A stretch of 64,000 nt of DNA from Clostridium saccharobutylicum DSM 13864 (GCF_000473995.1 NC_022571.1:4371416-4435415), one strand, 5' to 3'; shown: positions 45,867-56,196, counted from the stretch's first letter. Numbers and translations are program-made. The notes: a model not told the origin generated them from the letters alone.

Positions 45867-47816
45867 TTAAAATTCTCCATATTTATACATATAGTTCTTT
45901 CTTGGTTCTACTACATCTCCCATAAGTAATGAAACCATCTTTTCAGCTTTAGCCGCATCTTCTATAGTAACTCTAAGAAGTGTTCTGCTTTCTGGATTTA
46001 GTGTAGTTTCCCATAATTGATCTGGGTTCATTTCTCCAAGTCCTTTGTATCTTTGAATTAATGCCCCTTTACCAACTTGTTTTTTAGCTTTATCTAAATC
46101 TTCATCACTATATGCATATTTTACTACGCTCTTACCTTTAGTTTCCTTATAAACCTTATATAAAGGCGGTTGCGCTAAATAAAGATGACCATTTGCAATT
46201 AATGGTCTCATATATCTATAAATATATGTCATCCATAAAGTTCTAATGTGATATCCATCTACATCAGCATCGCTCATTATTATTATTTTGTCATATTTTA
46301 ATTCTTCTTCTTTGTAATTATCCAAAGTTCCAGTTCCAACAGCGGTATTAAATATTTTTAACTCTTCTGAAGCTAATACATTTTCAAGCTTTTGCTTTTC
46401 TGTATTCATTATTTTACCCTTTGAAGGCATTATAGTCTGAAATCTTCTATCTCTAGCTTGTTTAGCTGAACCTCCAGCAGAATCTCCTTCCACTACTATA
46501 AATTCATTTACTGATTTGTCTTTTAAAGTGCAAACTGCTACCTTTCCAGCAAGCGGTGCAGTTCCTTTACCAACCTTTTTCTTTTCAGCATCATTTATCT
46601 TTTTTATTTTATCTCTTCTCTTAGCGGCTTCTAATGCATTGTTTATTATTGTAGTTGCCAAAGTTTTATTATCTTCAATCCATTCTGAAAATTTAGTATA
46701 AACCAAATCATTCATCATAGTATATGCTTCTGGATTTCCAAGTTTAGTTTTAGTTTGACCTTCAAAAACAGGATTTGTGATCTTAATTCGAACAATAGCC
46801 GTCATACCTTCTCTTAGATCATCACCTTCAAATTCTTTATCTTTTTCTTTAACCAATCCAAGCTTTTTAGACCATTCTTTAAATGCCCTTGTCATCCCTG
46901 TTTTAAACCCAGTTTCATGAGTACCAGCTTCTGTAGTTGGTATGTTATTTACATAACTTGCAATGTATTCAGTGGTTGAATCTGTAAATTGCATACAGAT
47001 TTCTCCATACATTTGAAGATTTCCAACAGTCCTTTCACCATCAAAAATTATAGGTGTTTCATGTATAACTGTTTTGCTTTCATTCAAATAATTTATAAAG
47101 TCTAAAAGACCATTTTCTGAATAATATTGTTTAGTTATTTCTTGTCCTTTTCTTGTGTCAATTAATTCTAATGTTATTCCTTTATTTTGGAATGCTAATT
47201 CTTGTAACCTTCCATCTATTATATCAAACTTAAAATCAGTTGTAGAAAATATTTCACTATCTGGTTTAAAAGTGACTTTTGTACCTGTCTTATTTGTTTT
47301 ACCTATTATCTCTAATGATGTAACTGCTGTACCAGGCATATCTCTTTTTAATTCTTTATCATATGCATATTCAAATCTTTGTCTATATATATTACCATTT
47401 TGATAAACTTCAACTTCAACCCACTTTGATAAAGCATTTACAACAGCAGCACCAACACCATGCAAACCACCTGATGTCTTATAATTTTTATTATCAAATT
47501 TACCACCTGTATGTAATTCCGTATAAACCATTTCAACTCCTGATATCTTCTTTACAGGATGAATACCAGTTGGAATTCCTCTTCCATTATCTTGTATTGT
47601 TACACTTTTATCTTCATTCAATGTTACTATAACTTTATTTCCAAACCCGTTAGATATTTCATCTATGGAGTTATCAATTATTTCCCATATACAATGATGT
47701 AAGCCTTTGCTGCCTGTAGATCCTATATACATTCCTGGTCTTACTCTTACAGGCTCTAATTTTTCAAGGGATCTCAAATCCGTTACATCATAAGTATTAG
47801 TATTTTTTAATTCCAT
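45867..47816 (-). CDS. parE: DNA topoisomerase IV subunit B (ParE; GyrB-like)
   Basis: 649 residues. GHKL ATPase (EIIDNSIDEISNGFG, DNGRGIPTGIHP, GLHGVGAAVVNALS), transducer domain, and Toprim domain (VVEGDSAGGSAKQARDRRFQTIMPSKGKI, DADVDGYHIRTL), ending in the conserved EPRKNYM region. Decatenates chromosomes together with parC. No insertion as in enterobacterial GyrB. Confidence 0.92.
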   Translation of the reverse strand: MELKNTNTYDVTDLRSLEKLEPVRVRPGMYIGSTGSKGLHHCIWEIIDNSIDEISNGFGNKVIVTLNEDKSVTIQDNGRGIPTGIHPVKKISGVEMVYTELHTGGKFDNKNYKTSGGLHGVGAAVVNALSKWVEVEVYQNGNIYRQRFEYAYDKELKRDMPGTAVTSLEIIGKTNKTGTKVTFKPDSEIFSTTDFKFDIIDGRLQELAFQNKGITLELIDTRKGQEITKQYYSENGLLDFINYLNESKTVIHETPIIFDGERTVGNLQMYGEICMQFTDSTTEYIASYVNNIPTTEAGTHETGFKTGMTRAFKEWSKKLGLVKEKDKEFEGDDLREGMTAIVRIKITNPVFEGQTKTKLGNPEAYTMMNDLVYTKFSEWIEDNKTLATTIINNALEAAKRRDKIKKINDAEKKKVGKGTAPLAGKVAVCTLKDKSVNEFIVVEGDSAGGSAKQARDRRFQTIMPSKGKIMNTEKQKLENVLASEELKIFNTAVGTGTLDNYKEEELKYDKIIIMSDADVDGYHIRTLWMTYIYRYMRPLIANGHLYLAQPPLYKVYKETKGKSVVKYAYSDEDLDKAKKQVGKGALIQRYKGLGEMNPDQLWETTLNPESRTLLRVTIEDAAKAEKMVSLLMGDVVEPRKNYMYKYGEF

Positions 47817-48029
47817 AAAACTCCTCCATTTTTGAACACCAGTTCTTTTTTTCGTAATTAATTTTAATTATATATCTCTTCATAAGCTGATTAATACATT
47901 CTCCAATATACTTTTTAAATTGTACACTAATGTAATTAAATATAAAAGTTTATTTTTAATTATTATATCTATCCTTATAATTCTTCTATTCTATAAAAAT
48001 ATACTTCCTTTAATGTTTAATGTCAAAAT

Positions 48030-48080
48030 AATATGGAGTGTATTATTGCAATTGATCAATTGTAATAAACACTCCATATT
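48030..48080 (-). terminator. Long hairpin terminator after the GT2 gene
   Basis: AATATGGAGTGT and ACACTCCATATT arms extended by TATTGCAATTG/CAATTGTAATA with few mismatches, about 57 bases past the glycosyltransferase stop, followed on the minus strand by a T-rich tract. The remainder of the gap before parE shows nothing recognisable. Confidence 0.8.
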
Positions 48081-48136
48081 TATAATTTATTAAAATAAAT
48101 AAATTTAAAACTCTAACATTTTAATTTAAAATTGGT

Positions 48137-49528
48137 TTATACATCACATATTTCTATTTTTCTAACATGTTTAGTATGATTCCATTCTTTATTATTTTTA
48201 TTTAATATACCTTGAATTGTAATTGGAATCCAAGTTAATGTATACAATGAATATAATAAAAATCTAAAGAATAATATTAAACTATCTTTTCCTAATAACA
48301 CTCCTGTAAGTACTAAGAATATCAAATTATAACCTAAACTTATTCCCCAAACAATAACCCAATTGTGTACATTTAATGCTAAATAAGGTACTACAAAAAC
48401 ATTACTTGAATATAAAACTAACATACCTAAAAATGATTTTGTAACTTTCTTATCAATTGCCAAAATTAATGGTGTTATTAAAAATTGAATTACTGCAAGT
48501 ATTTTGAATCCTACATCATTAAATAAATAATTTATTATGAATATATTTAATCCATGAGCAGAATTTGCTTGCATTATTGTTAATACACCTGATATACCTA
48601 ATAATAATGTTACAAATGGTTGTAATACGTATAATGCACAATCAAAAATATAAAACTTTCTTTCTACTATTGATTTTTTTAATAATTTAAAGAAATATCT
48701 TGATGCAACATCAGTAAATCCTTGCATCCATCTTTTTCTTTGAGTCCATGACTGACCAAGTTTTAATGGTTTTTCATCATAGATGATAGCTTCATGAGCC
48801 CAGCCTACTTTTTCTCCATTTAATACAAGTTTACAAGTAAATTCTAAATCTTCTGTTAAACAAGTTGCTCCCCATCCTAATTCCTTTAGGGTAGCAGTTT
48901 CAATAGCAAATCCAGTTCCACCAATTTGATTAGAGAATCCAACATTTGCTCTAGCTAATTGGAACATTCTGTTTTGAGTCCAAAATGCGATTGAATAAGC
49001 TGCTGCTATCCATGAATCTGTTGGATTTTTACTATCTATATAGCCTTGTACAACTTTGTATCCATCTTGCAATTTACAATTGATTTCTTTTAAAAAGTTT
49101 CTATGTACAAGATTATCTGCATCAAATATAGCAATTGCATCATATTGTTTATCCATTTTAAATAACTTTGCAAACATCCATTCTAATGCGTAACCTTTTC
49201 CTCTTTTGTCTTTCGCAGTTCTTTCACAAACATTTACTCCATAGCCTTTAGCTATTTTCGCTGTATTATCTGTACAATTATCTGCAATAACGAAAATATC
49301 ATACATATGTTTAGGATAATCGAGTTTTAACATACTTTCTATAAGACTACCAATAACAACTTCTTCATTATGAGCTGCAATTAACAATGCAAACTTATTT
49401 TTTGGTTCATAGTTTTTCTTTTCTTTTTTTGTAAAAAGTCCGAATATGCCCAATATTAAGTAATAACATGTTAAGGCAAAAACCAAAATTTGAAAAATAG
49501 CTGTTATGGTAAAAATATATTTTCCCAT
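48137..49528 (-). CDS. Membrane-bound family 2 glycosyltransferase (processive synthase type)
   Basis: 463 residues. One N-terminal membrane helix (residues 5-30), a GT-A domain (LLIAAHNEEVVIGSLIES, DNCTDN, IFDADNLV, LTEDLEFT, and the QRKRW motif at about residue 266), then four to five C-terminal helices. DxD, TED and Q-x2-RW together mark a BcsA/IcaA/HasA-like synthase that builds and exports a polysaccharide. Product unknown; no exporter or regulator is adjacent. Start at the ATG with AGGAG eight bases upstream. Confidence 0.87.
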   Translation of the reverse strand: MGKYIFTITAIFQILVFALTCYYLILGIFGLFTKKEKKNYEPKNKFALLIAAHNEEVVIGSLIESMLKLDYPKHMYDIFVIADNCTDNTAKIAKGYGVNVCERTAKDKRGKGYALEWMFAKLFKMDKQYDAIAIFDADNLVHRNFLKEINCKLQDGYKVVQGYIDSKNPTDSWIAAAYSIAFWTQNRMFQLARANVGFSNQIGGTGFAIETATLKELGWGATCLTEDLEFTCKLVLNGEKVGWAHEAIIYDEKPLKLGQSWTQRKRWMQGFTDVASRYFFKLLKKSIVERKFYIFDCALYVLQPFVTLLLGISGVLTIMQANSAHGLNIFIINYLFNDVGFKILAVIQFLITPLILAIDKKVTKSFLGMLVLYSSNVFVVPYLALNVHNWVIVWGISLGYNLIFLVLTGVLLGKDSLILFFRFLLYSLYTLTWIPITIQGILNKNNKEWNHTKHVRKIEICDV

Positions 49529-49910
49529 TACATTCACTCCTAATAACTAGATGAGAATAATCCTCATCTTTTATTTTATATATTTATTTCATACTATACC
49601 TACTTAATAATATTTCAATGGAAATAAAAAATCAACCCTTATTTCTTAAGATAAAATTATATTTTTTCATAATTTCATCTCTTAAGTTTTTTTCATCATT
49701 TTCATTTTGCATTCTAATTTTAAGCCTCTTTAGTTAAGCATATACTGTTTTTTCTTATAAAGATACCTGTTTTATACTTAGATAGTTTTCCACCAATACG
49801 TAAATTTATAATATTATTTTTCATAAATGAAAAAGTCTAAAGCACTTTCTATAATAGAATATGCATTAAACTTTCACTATAGAAATACACTTTTGAATTT
49901 ATGTTTAGTT

Positions 49911-49977
49911 TAGGCAAATTTAAATCAATAACAAATCCACAGCAAATTGGACTTGTTATTGATTTTCACGTGCCTTA
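49911..49977. repeat. Family A hairpin element, short form
   Basis: TAGGCAAATTTAAATCAATAAC opposite GTTATTGATTTTCACGTGCC, about 65 bp. ATCAATAAC/GTTATTGAT pairs perfectly where other copies have different bases. The rest of the gap between the DUF2238 and GT2 genes (49529-49910) is AT-rich with no feature I can name. Confidence 0.7.
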
Positions 49978-50000
49978 TTTCAATATTCCCTGAACTTTAT

Positions 50001-50660
50001 TCACTCTATTATTTCTTTTATTATTGTACTTAAAAATTTATTGTGCTTTCCTTTTGCAAATAAGTATATTGGAATTGCTGAAATTAATCCTCCTACTGTT
50101 CCACATATTATATCCGTCATTGTATCAATTAAACTATTTAATTGTGAATTTAATCCAAATAGCCTATCTGTTGTAAACTCCCAAATTTCCCATGTGCCTG
50201 CTAATGCAATTGCAAATATTACTGAGAAAAATACAACAAACATAGGATTTATTTTTTTTAAATATTCCTGGGTGAAATATGCAAATATAATAACTCCTAT
50301 GAAACCTATAATAATTCCAGATATTAAATGCAGTATTTTATCATAATTTCCAATGTACGTATAAAAATTCAAAACATTTCCTAAATACATAGAGATGAAT
50401 ATAAAAATCAGTGTTGCCATATAGACAAATCTAGACTTTTTTAGAAATGTCACTTTAAAAAATAGTTTTGCTACAACAATAGTTATAAATATCAAAAATA
50501 TTCTAGGCACTCTACTTCCACCTTGAAATATTGAATTATAACAAAATGTTATTAATAATATTATCAAAAATGCAAGTGTAAACGAATCATCATATGCTAA
50601 CTTTTTTTTCATAATTTTATTTAGGTTTAAAGCTATTTTTAGTTTATAGTTTAAACCCAT
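50001..50660 (-). CDS. DUF2238-like integral membrane protein
   Basis: 219 residues with about six membrane helices. Conserved polar spots typical of the DUF2238/YjdF-like family are seen: YDKILHLISG (about 104-113), GTWEIWEFTTDRLFG (153-167) and DTMTDIICGTVGG (177-189). Function unknown. The start is the ATG placed right after AGGAGGTGA, a short spacing; a Met at residue 17 lacks a ribosome site. Confidence 0.75.
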   Translation of the reverse strand: MGLNYKLKIALNLNKIMKKKLAYDDSFTLAFLIILLITFCYNSIFQGGSRVPRIFLIFITIVVAKLFFKVTFLKKSRFVYMATLIFIFISMYLGNVLNFYTYIGNYDKILHLISGIIIGFIGVIIFAYFTQEYLKKINPMFVVFFSVIFAIALAGTWEIWEFTTDRLFGLNSQLNSLIDTMTDIICGTVGGLISAIPIYLFAKGKHNKFLSTIIKEIIE

Positions 50661-50725
50661 TCACCTCCTATAGCTGAATTTTTCTTTATTTTAGACATAT
50701 GAAACAAAATAATAGGATAAATATG

Positions 50726-51778
50726 CTAACATATTTGTTTATTATTTTTTTGACTGTGCATTAGTTTATAAAATATATATCCTAATACTAGGCCTCCTAT
50801 AATTCCACCTATGTGTGCAGAATTATCAATATTATTTAAGCTTAATCCTATAAATAAATTTATTGCTATTATTTGAAGTAAACTCGAAATATACTTTCTA
50901 TTCAATTTTTTTCTTTCTATAATAGCAAATGCTAATAGTGCTCCCATAAGACCAAATATTGCTCCTGATGCACCAACTGATATACTATTAGGATTCATAA
51001 TATAACTTAAACTTGTTGATGTAACACACGAAACAATATATATAATTAGATATCTGAATTTTCCATAGATTTGATCAATTTCAGGTCCTATAATATACAA
51101 AGAATACATATTTGATGCTATATGAATAAATCCCGAATGTAAAAAAGCACAAGTTATTAATCTCCAATATTCACCTTGCTGAATAAGATTATTGTATTTT
51201 GCCCCAAACTTTATTAAAACAGTATTGGTTATCGAATTTTTTATTTCATCAGGTATTTTCATTGAATATGATATGCCTAAATTATTAATGATATTCTGAA
51301 TTGTTATTTCAGTAATAGCAAATAATATTATGTTTATTAATATTATTGTTAATGTAGGTATTTTATATTCTAAAAATTTAGTTTTAGATATTCCTTTTTT
51401 CGAGTTACTTAAATTATCAATATTATTTAGTAATATTCTTAATGGAATACATGACTCATCACATGAAATTATATTATAATTTTCTTTAAATATGACAATT
51501 TTATTTGCCATATTTAAAGAATCAATATTTTCGCCACTTGATAAGATAACCATATTTAATGAAAAAGGCTTTCCTAAAGTTTTTAAGTATTCCATTGCTT
51601 CATTATAATCTACATTTTTTTCTTCTTCATCACTTATCAAAACACAATATATTCCATCATTTAATTCTTTAATTGCAATAAAATTATTATTTTTTCTAAA
51701 ATCACTATAATATTGCTTTATATAAAATTTTTCTCTTGTTATTAAGACTTCATAAAATTTTTTCCTAAAAGTATTCAT
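50726..51778 (-). CDS. Rhomboid family intramembrane serine protease
   Basis: 350 residues. A soluble N-terminal domain (1-145) precedes six or seven membrane helices. Rhomboid landmarks: AFLHSGFIHIASNMYSLYIIG, catalytic Ser in GASGAIFGLMGALLAF and catalytic His in NSAHIGGIIGGLVLGY. Cleaves single-pass membrane proteins in the bilayer; substrates unknown. The cytosolic N-terminus resembles that of Bacillus GlpG-like proteins. Confidence 0.9.
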   Translation of the reverse strand: MNTFRKKFYEVLITREKFYIKQYYSDFRKNNNFIAIKELNDGIYCVLISDEEEKNVDYNEAMEYLKTLGKPFSLNMVILSSGENIDSLNMANKIVIFKENYNIISCDESCIPLRILLNNIDNLSNSKKGISKTKFLEYKIPTLTIILINIILFAITEITIQNIINNLGISYSMKIPDEIKNSITNTVLIKFGAKYNNLIQQGEYWRLITCAFLHSGFIHIASNMYSLYIIGPEIDQIYGKFRYLIIYIVSCVTSTSLSYIMNPNSISVGASGAIFGLMGALLAFAIIERKKLNRKYISSLLQIIAINLFIGLSLNNIDNSAHIGGIIGGLVLGYIFYKLMHSQKNNKQIC

Positions 51779-51800
51779 ATTATTCCTCGCTATAATAATA

Positions 51801-51950
51801 GTATCTAAAAAATAACAAGTAGGATTACTAGTCTATCTTAAAACCTGCACGAATGAATGTCCCTTAATATCTAATTCTGATATAAACATCCATTTGGCTT
51901 GTTATAATATAAAACATCGTATATTCTACTTGTCATTTTTTATGTTCCTA
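51801..51950. repeat. Family A hairpin element, degenerate
   Basis: TAAAAAATAACAAGTAG and CTACTTGTCATTTTTTATG pair across about 110 bases; outermost GGCAC/GTGCC lost (GTTCC remains). Lies between the rhomboid and pepF genes. Confidence 0.55.
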
Positions 51951-52029
51951 TATACTAATCTAGGCCTATAGATAATTATCAATAAAGCTTAATAATTCAT
52001 CAATACTTGCCTATTTGTAAAATAATTTT

Positions 52030-53814
52030 TTATCTATCTATCATATCTAATAATTCATTAAATCTTCTTAATGTAGCCTCTATAGGTTCATCTGTAGTCA
52101 TATCTACTCCTGCATTTTTTAGAATATTTATTGGATAATCACTACCACCTGCTTTTAGGAATCCTTTATATTTTTCTACTGCATTCTCTTTTCCTTCTAA
52201 AATTGATTTTGCAAAAGCTGATGCAGCAGCATATCCTGTAGCATATTGGTATACATAAAAATCAGAATAAAAATGAGGAATTCTTGACCATTCAACATCT
52301 ATTTCTTTATCTATTATTATTTCCTCTCCAAAATACTTAACATTTAAATCATGCCATACTTTATTATAATCCTCAGCTGTTAGTGGAATTCCTTTTTCTA
52401 AAGTTTCATGAGTATATAATTCAAATTCAGCAAACATTAATTGTCTAAATACTGTAGTTCGTATTTGCTCTAATTCTTGATTTATTAAATGAAGTTTCTT
52501 TCTTTCATCAGTTTCTTTATCTATTAAATAATGAATAAGCAATGACTCATTTGTTGTTGATGCAACTTCTGCACAGAATAATGTATATCCTGCATAATGA
52601 TATGGCTGCTCTTTTCTTGAATAATATGAATGAATTGAGTGACCCATCTCATGGGCTAAGGTAGATACATCCTCTAGTTGGTTATTATAATTTAATAGCA
52701 CATAAGGCATTGTGTCATATCCACCCCATGAATATGCTCCACCTCTTTTTCCTTTATTTTCGTATATATCTATCCAACCATCATTTATACCACTTTCAAA
52801 TATGTTTAAGTATTCCTCACCTAAAGGTTTTAGTGCATCTAATACTACTTTTACTCCATCATTAAATTCAACTTTTTCTTTTTGTACTTCTATGACTGGG
52901 ACATATAGATCATACATATGAATTTCATCTAATCCTAATAATTTTTTCTTTATACTGACATATCTATGAAGTGAACTAAGATTATTATTCATTACCTTTA
53001 TCGCATTTTTATAAACATCTAAAGGAATATTATTAGGTTTTAGTGATGCTTCTAAAGCACTATTATATTTTCTCACCTTGCTGCTAAAATTAAAACTTTT
53101 AATTGAGCAAGATAATGATGTTGCTAAAGTATTTTTTAACTTACTATATTCTCCAAACAACTTTTCAAATGCTGCTTTTCTTACCTCTCTATTCTTACTT
53201 CTTATAAACTCAGAATAATTACCTTCTGTAAGTTCTATTTCATTTCCATCTTCATCATTTATCTTACCAAAAGTCATGTCTGCATTAGTTAATATATTGT
53301 GTATTGCTGAAGGTGCATCTAAACAATCTGATGCCGCTGCTAATAATTCTTCCATATCTTTTGATAATATATGAGGTTTTTCTTTTAATATATCTTCAAA
53401 TGAGAATTTATATTCCTTTAATTCATCTATTCTTTCTATTTCTTTCTTAATGAATTCTTCTTCCAAATTTAATATCTCTGGCACGAAAAAAGCAGTATAA
53501 CTCGCAAGTTCAGCCATATATATATCAATTTTGCTCATTAACCCTTGATAAGTAGCATTTGAAGTATCTTCATCAGACTTTAAATGTGCATAAATATATA
53601 GTTTTTCTGCTTTTCTTGATATTTTTTCATTTAACTTTAAATATTCTAAAATTTTTTCTCCATTAGTTAATTTACCTGAATAATCTTTTAAAGTAACAGC
53701 CTCACTTTTTAAAACTTGAAAATCTTTTTCCCACTCTTCAATATTTTTAAATACTTTATCTACATTCCATTTAAATTTATTATCAATTTCTTCTCTCTTT
53801 TTTAATTCACCCAT
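52030..53814 (-). CDS. pepF: Oligoendopeptidase F (M3 family zinc metallopeptidase)
   Basis: 594 residues. Zinc site HEMGH in LAHEMGHSIHSYYS (near residue 383), with the downstream Glu in FCAEVASTTNESL and YATGYAAASAFAKSI typical of PepF. Cytoplasmic cleavage of peptides of about 7-17 residues. Start at the ATG behind GGAG; an upstream in-frame ATG lies before any ribosome site. Confidence 0.93.
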   Translation of the reverse strand: MGELKKREEIDNKFKWNVDKVFKNIEEWEKDFQVLKSEAVTLKDYSGKLTNGEKILEYLKLNEKISRKAEKLYIYAHLKSDEDTSNATYQGLMSKIDIYMAELASYTAFFVPEILNLEEEFIKKEIERIDELKEYKFSFEDILKEKPHILSKDMEELLAAASDCLDAPSAIHNILTNADMTFGKINDEDGNEIELTEGNYSEFIRSKNREVRKAAFEKLFGEYSKLKNTLATSLSCSIKSFNFSSKVRKYNSALEASLKPNNIPLDVYKNAIKVMNNNLSSLHRYVSIKKKLLGLDEIHMYDLYVPVIEVQKEKVEFNDGVKVVLDALKPLGEEYLNIFESGINDGWIDIYENKGKRGGAYSWGGYDTMPYVLLNYNNQLEDVSTLAHEMGHSIHSYYSRKEQPYHYAGYTLFCAEVASTTNESLLIHYLIDKETDERKKLHLINQELEQIRTTVFRQLMFAEFELYTHETLEKGIPLTAEDYNKVWHDLNVKYFGEEIIIDKEIDVEWSRIPHFYSDFYVYQYATGYAAASAFAKSILEGKENAVEKYKGFLKAGGSDYPINILKNAGVDMTTDEPIEATLRRFNELLDMIDR

Positions 53815-53900
53815 ATTAATCTCCTTCCTTTTGCGATACATATAAAGAAAATAATAATCTAATATATGTATCACTTTATATCTAAATTATTAATTTAAAA

Positions 53901-54302
53901 TTATTCTTGATACTCATTTTCTTTTCCTTGTATTGCTTCAAGTACTGCCTCAATTTCCCTTTCTATTAACGAAACACATTCATTAATTTTTTCTTTCATT
54001 ACTGTATGATCATCCTCATATTTAAATTTTATTATGTATGTAGGATTGTATTCCTCTAAATCTTCTTCCAATTCGTATCCTTTTTCTGTAAATGCTTCTT
54101 CATTAAATAAATCATATATTGCAGAGTATTCCCATTCTTCTACATTTTTATTTGTATCAAAATACATATATACAGTTCCATCCAACACATAAAGTTTCTT
54201 TACAAACAAAGCTCCTTCATTAACTTCAAAACTTCCTAATTCTTCTTTTATAAATCCCGTTTCCTTATCTTTTTCAATTAATACTAAACTTGAAAAATCC
54301 AT
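53901..54302 (-). CDS. Uncharacterised acidic clostridial protein
   Basis: 133 residues, very acidic, alpha plus beta by pattern: N-terminal strands (SLVLIEKDKETGFIKEELGSFEV), an YMYFDTNKNVEEWEYSAIYDLFN motif and a C-terminal helix (INECVSLIEREIEAVLEAIQ). I recall similar proteins as conserved in clostridia without known function. No signal or membrane segment. Alone after a divergent promoter region. Confidence 0.7.
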   Translation of the reverse strand: MDFSSLVLIEKDKETGFIKEELGSFEVNEGALFVKKLYVLDGTVYMYFDTNKNVEEWEYSAIYDLFNEEAFTEKGYELEEDLEEYNPTYIIKFKYEDDHTVMKEKINECVSLIEREIEAVLEAIQGKENEYQE

Positions 54303-54577
54303 AATCGCACCATCCTATTAATTCTTATTTTTTGTATACTGATTCTATTTTCATATACTCGTAATATTTATACATTTTATGTTGAGCAATTTTAATACAA
54401 ATATACTCTCAATTTTCTAAATTATTGTATAATATAGAATTATATCAAAAAAGGCATTTTATAACCATCCTATAATACATGCCTGTTAATATTTATAATA
54501 TATAAATACTATTTAGTTTTTCTTTCTGTAAATATATGGTAATATTTTCTTATAATATACTATTTAAGGAGGTACTT

Positions 54578-54985
54578 ATGATGAATAACAATTTATTATA
54601 TTTAAAAAAGTATTCTACTAATTACAAAAAAAATAAAAAATCTAAAAGCAGATTAGTATCATCAAAAAATCCAAACTTATTGCCTTCAATCTGTTTAATA
54701 ATTATTATTTTGACTGCAATGTTTATAACAAGAACTAAATATATATGCAATAACTCAAAAAATCTTCAATTTGCAGCAGAATACAATTTAACTACAGGGT
54801 TTTCTTCAAAAAATAAACTCCTTAGAGTTCAAACAATGTCTTTAATATCATCTGATGAAGAAAGTGCAACTATCGAAGCATTTGGTCTTTGCAAATCAGC
54901 GCCTCATAAAAGTACTACAATTAGGGCAAGCTTCAAAAGAGATAGTGATAGAACTTGGTACTTAGATGAAATTTTAGATAGTTAA
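54578..54985 (+). CDS. Uncharacterised single-pass membrane-anchored protein
   Basis: 135 residues, first plus-strand gene of the window. A Lys/Asn-rich cytosolic N-terminus (1-35), one membrane helix (about 40-58, LPSICLIIIILTAMFI), then an extracytoplasmic domain containing LLRVQTMSLISSDEESATIEAFGLCKSAPHKSTTIRASFKRDSDRTWYLDEI. I know no family. AAGGAGG stands five bases before the ATG (a second ATG follows). TATAAT at 54551 is the best promoter element in view. Confidence 0.7.
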   Translation: MMNNNLLYLKKYSTNYKKNKKSKSRLVSSKNPNLLPSICLIIIILTAMFITRTKYICNNSKNLQFAAEYNLTTGFSSKNKLLRVQTMSLISSDEESATIEAFGLCKSAPHKSTTIRASFKRDSDRTWYLDEILDS

Positions 54986-55061
54986 CTTAACTACATTAAA
55001 TAAAATATTAACTTTAAAGATACTATGTACATTTTTATATATTAAACTTATACGCTTAGTT

Positions 55062-55156
55062 TAGGCACGTAAAAATAAATAACAAGTCCAATTTGCCGTG
55101 CACCATGATGGAAAATAGGCTGGTGAATGGACTTGTTATTTATTTGAATGTGCCTT
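55062..55156. repeat. Family A hairpin element, intermediate form
   Basis: About 95 bp: TAGGCACGTAAAAATAAATAAC to GTTATTTATTTGAATGTGCC. The arms extend to CAAGTCCA/TGGACTTG. Core GATGGAAAATAGGCTGG matches the 33.8 kb copy. Confidence 0.8.
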
Positions 55157-55285
55157 ATATATCGATCTTACTTATATATAAAGTATTATATGTCTCCCCC
55201 CAATATCCTTCGTATTGTTTTTCTATCTTCTTTAGTTCATACTTGCAAATCATTTGCAAAAAAGTATATAATGGAATCATGTTTC

Positions 55286-55447
55286 AGGCACAATCAAAAA
55301 AATAATAGACCAGTATGCTTGCCTATTTTGCGTCATACTGCGTCAGTAAAATTTACTAATAGGCCCACTATGAGCTAATTTTACTTTCTTGCCTGACACT
55401 AAATATGCGTCGCATCTTTGGTCTATTATTTTTTTTCATATGCCTTA
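55286..55447. repeat. Family A hairpin element, long form, abutting the metal transporter gene
   Basis: About 160 bp: AGGCACAATCAAAAAAATAA to TTATTTTTTTTCATATGCC. Arms continue as TAGACCA/TGGTCTA where other copies have CAAGTCCA/TGGACTTG, a compensatory change. It runs straight into the ribosome site AAGGAGTGAT of the next gene. Confidence 0.8.
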
Positions 55448-55459
55448 AGGAGTGATTTC

Positions 55460-56131
55460 GTGATTACAATAAAAAATTTATCATTTTCATATGTAAAAGG
55501 TTCAAATTTATTAACAGATATAAATCTTGAAATTCCTAATGGAATTTACTTATCCATACTTGGCGAAAATGGAAGCTGCAAAAGCACATTAATAAAATTA
55601 ATTCTTGGACTTTTAAAACCTGATTCTGGATTAATTAATTTATCTACTAATAAAATTTCGTATGTTGCGCAAAGATTAGATAACTTCAATGCGGAATTTC
55701 CAATAACGGTTAAAGAAGTTTTATCATGCCATGCCAAAGCTATTGGTATTAAAAATTATAAAAATATTGAAAATTCTTTAGAAAAAGTTAATATGGTGCA
55801 TTTTAAAAACAATCTAATTGGAAATTTATCTGGTGGCCAACAGCAAAGAGTATTTATTGGAAGAGCATTGATTGGTGATCCTGATTTAATAATATTAGAT
55901 GAACCTTCAACTGGAATAGATGAAAAAAGTCAGAATGAAATTTATCCATTACTACAAGCTTTAAATAAAGATCTAGGCAAAACTATAATTTCTGTTGAAC
56001 ATAATACAAAAACTGCATTAAAATATTCAACTCATATTTTAAGAATAGAAAATGGAATTATGAAATTATATACTACAGCCGATTTTATAAATAATCTAGA
56101 TGATGATAGTTCTTTTTCCGACATAATATAG
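55460..56131 (+). CDS. Metal (zinc/manganese-type) ABC transporter ATP-binding protein
   Basis: 223 residues of an ABC ATPase of the ZnuC/MntB/AdcC group: Q-loop near YVAQRLDNFNAEFPITVKEVL, signature LSGGQQQRVFIGRAL, Walker B LIILDEPSTGID and switch His in SVEHN. The Walker A reads GENGSCKST: the usual Gly before Lys is Cys. GTG start with AAGGAGTGAT upstream; the longer frame runs into the family A repeat. Next to the permease. Zinc or manganese cannot be told apart. Confidence 0.88.
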   Translation: MITIKNLSFSYVKGSNLLTDINLEIPNGIYLSILGENGSCKSTLIKLILGLLKPDSGLINLSTNKISYVAQRLDNFNAEFPITVKEVLSCHAKAIGIKNYKNIENSLEKVNMVHFKNNLIGNLSGGQQQRVFIGRALIGDPDLIILDEPSTGIDEKSQNEIYPLLQALNKDLGKTIISVEHNTKTALKYSTHILRIENGIMKLYTTADFINNLDDDSSFSDII

Positions 56132-56196
56132 TCATGAGAAAGAACAGACAATGCTTTGAAATTACTTAAATATACATATAATTTGAGCAATTTATT

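Noticed and set aside
49600..49910. Riboswitch ahead of the DUF2238 or GT2 genes (c-di-GMP type considered)
   Set aside because: No GEMM core or other conserved aptamer boxes could be found on either strand.
55093..55378. Two overlapping short plus-strand frames of 70-76 codons upstream of the metal ATPase
   Set aside because: They fall largely inside family A repeats, lack ribosome sites and have no protein-like conservation.
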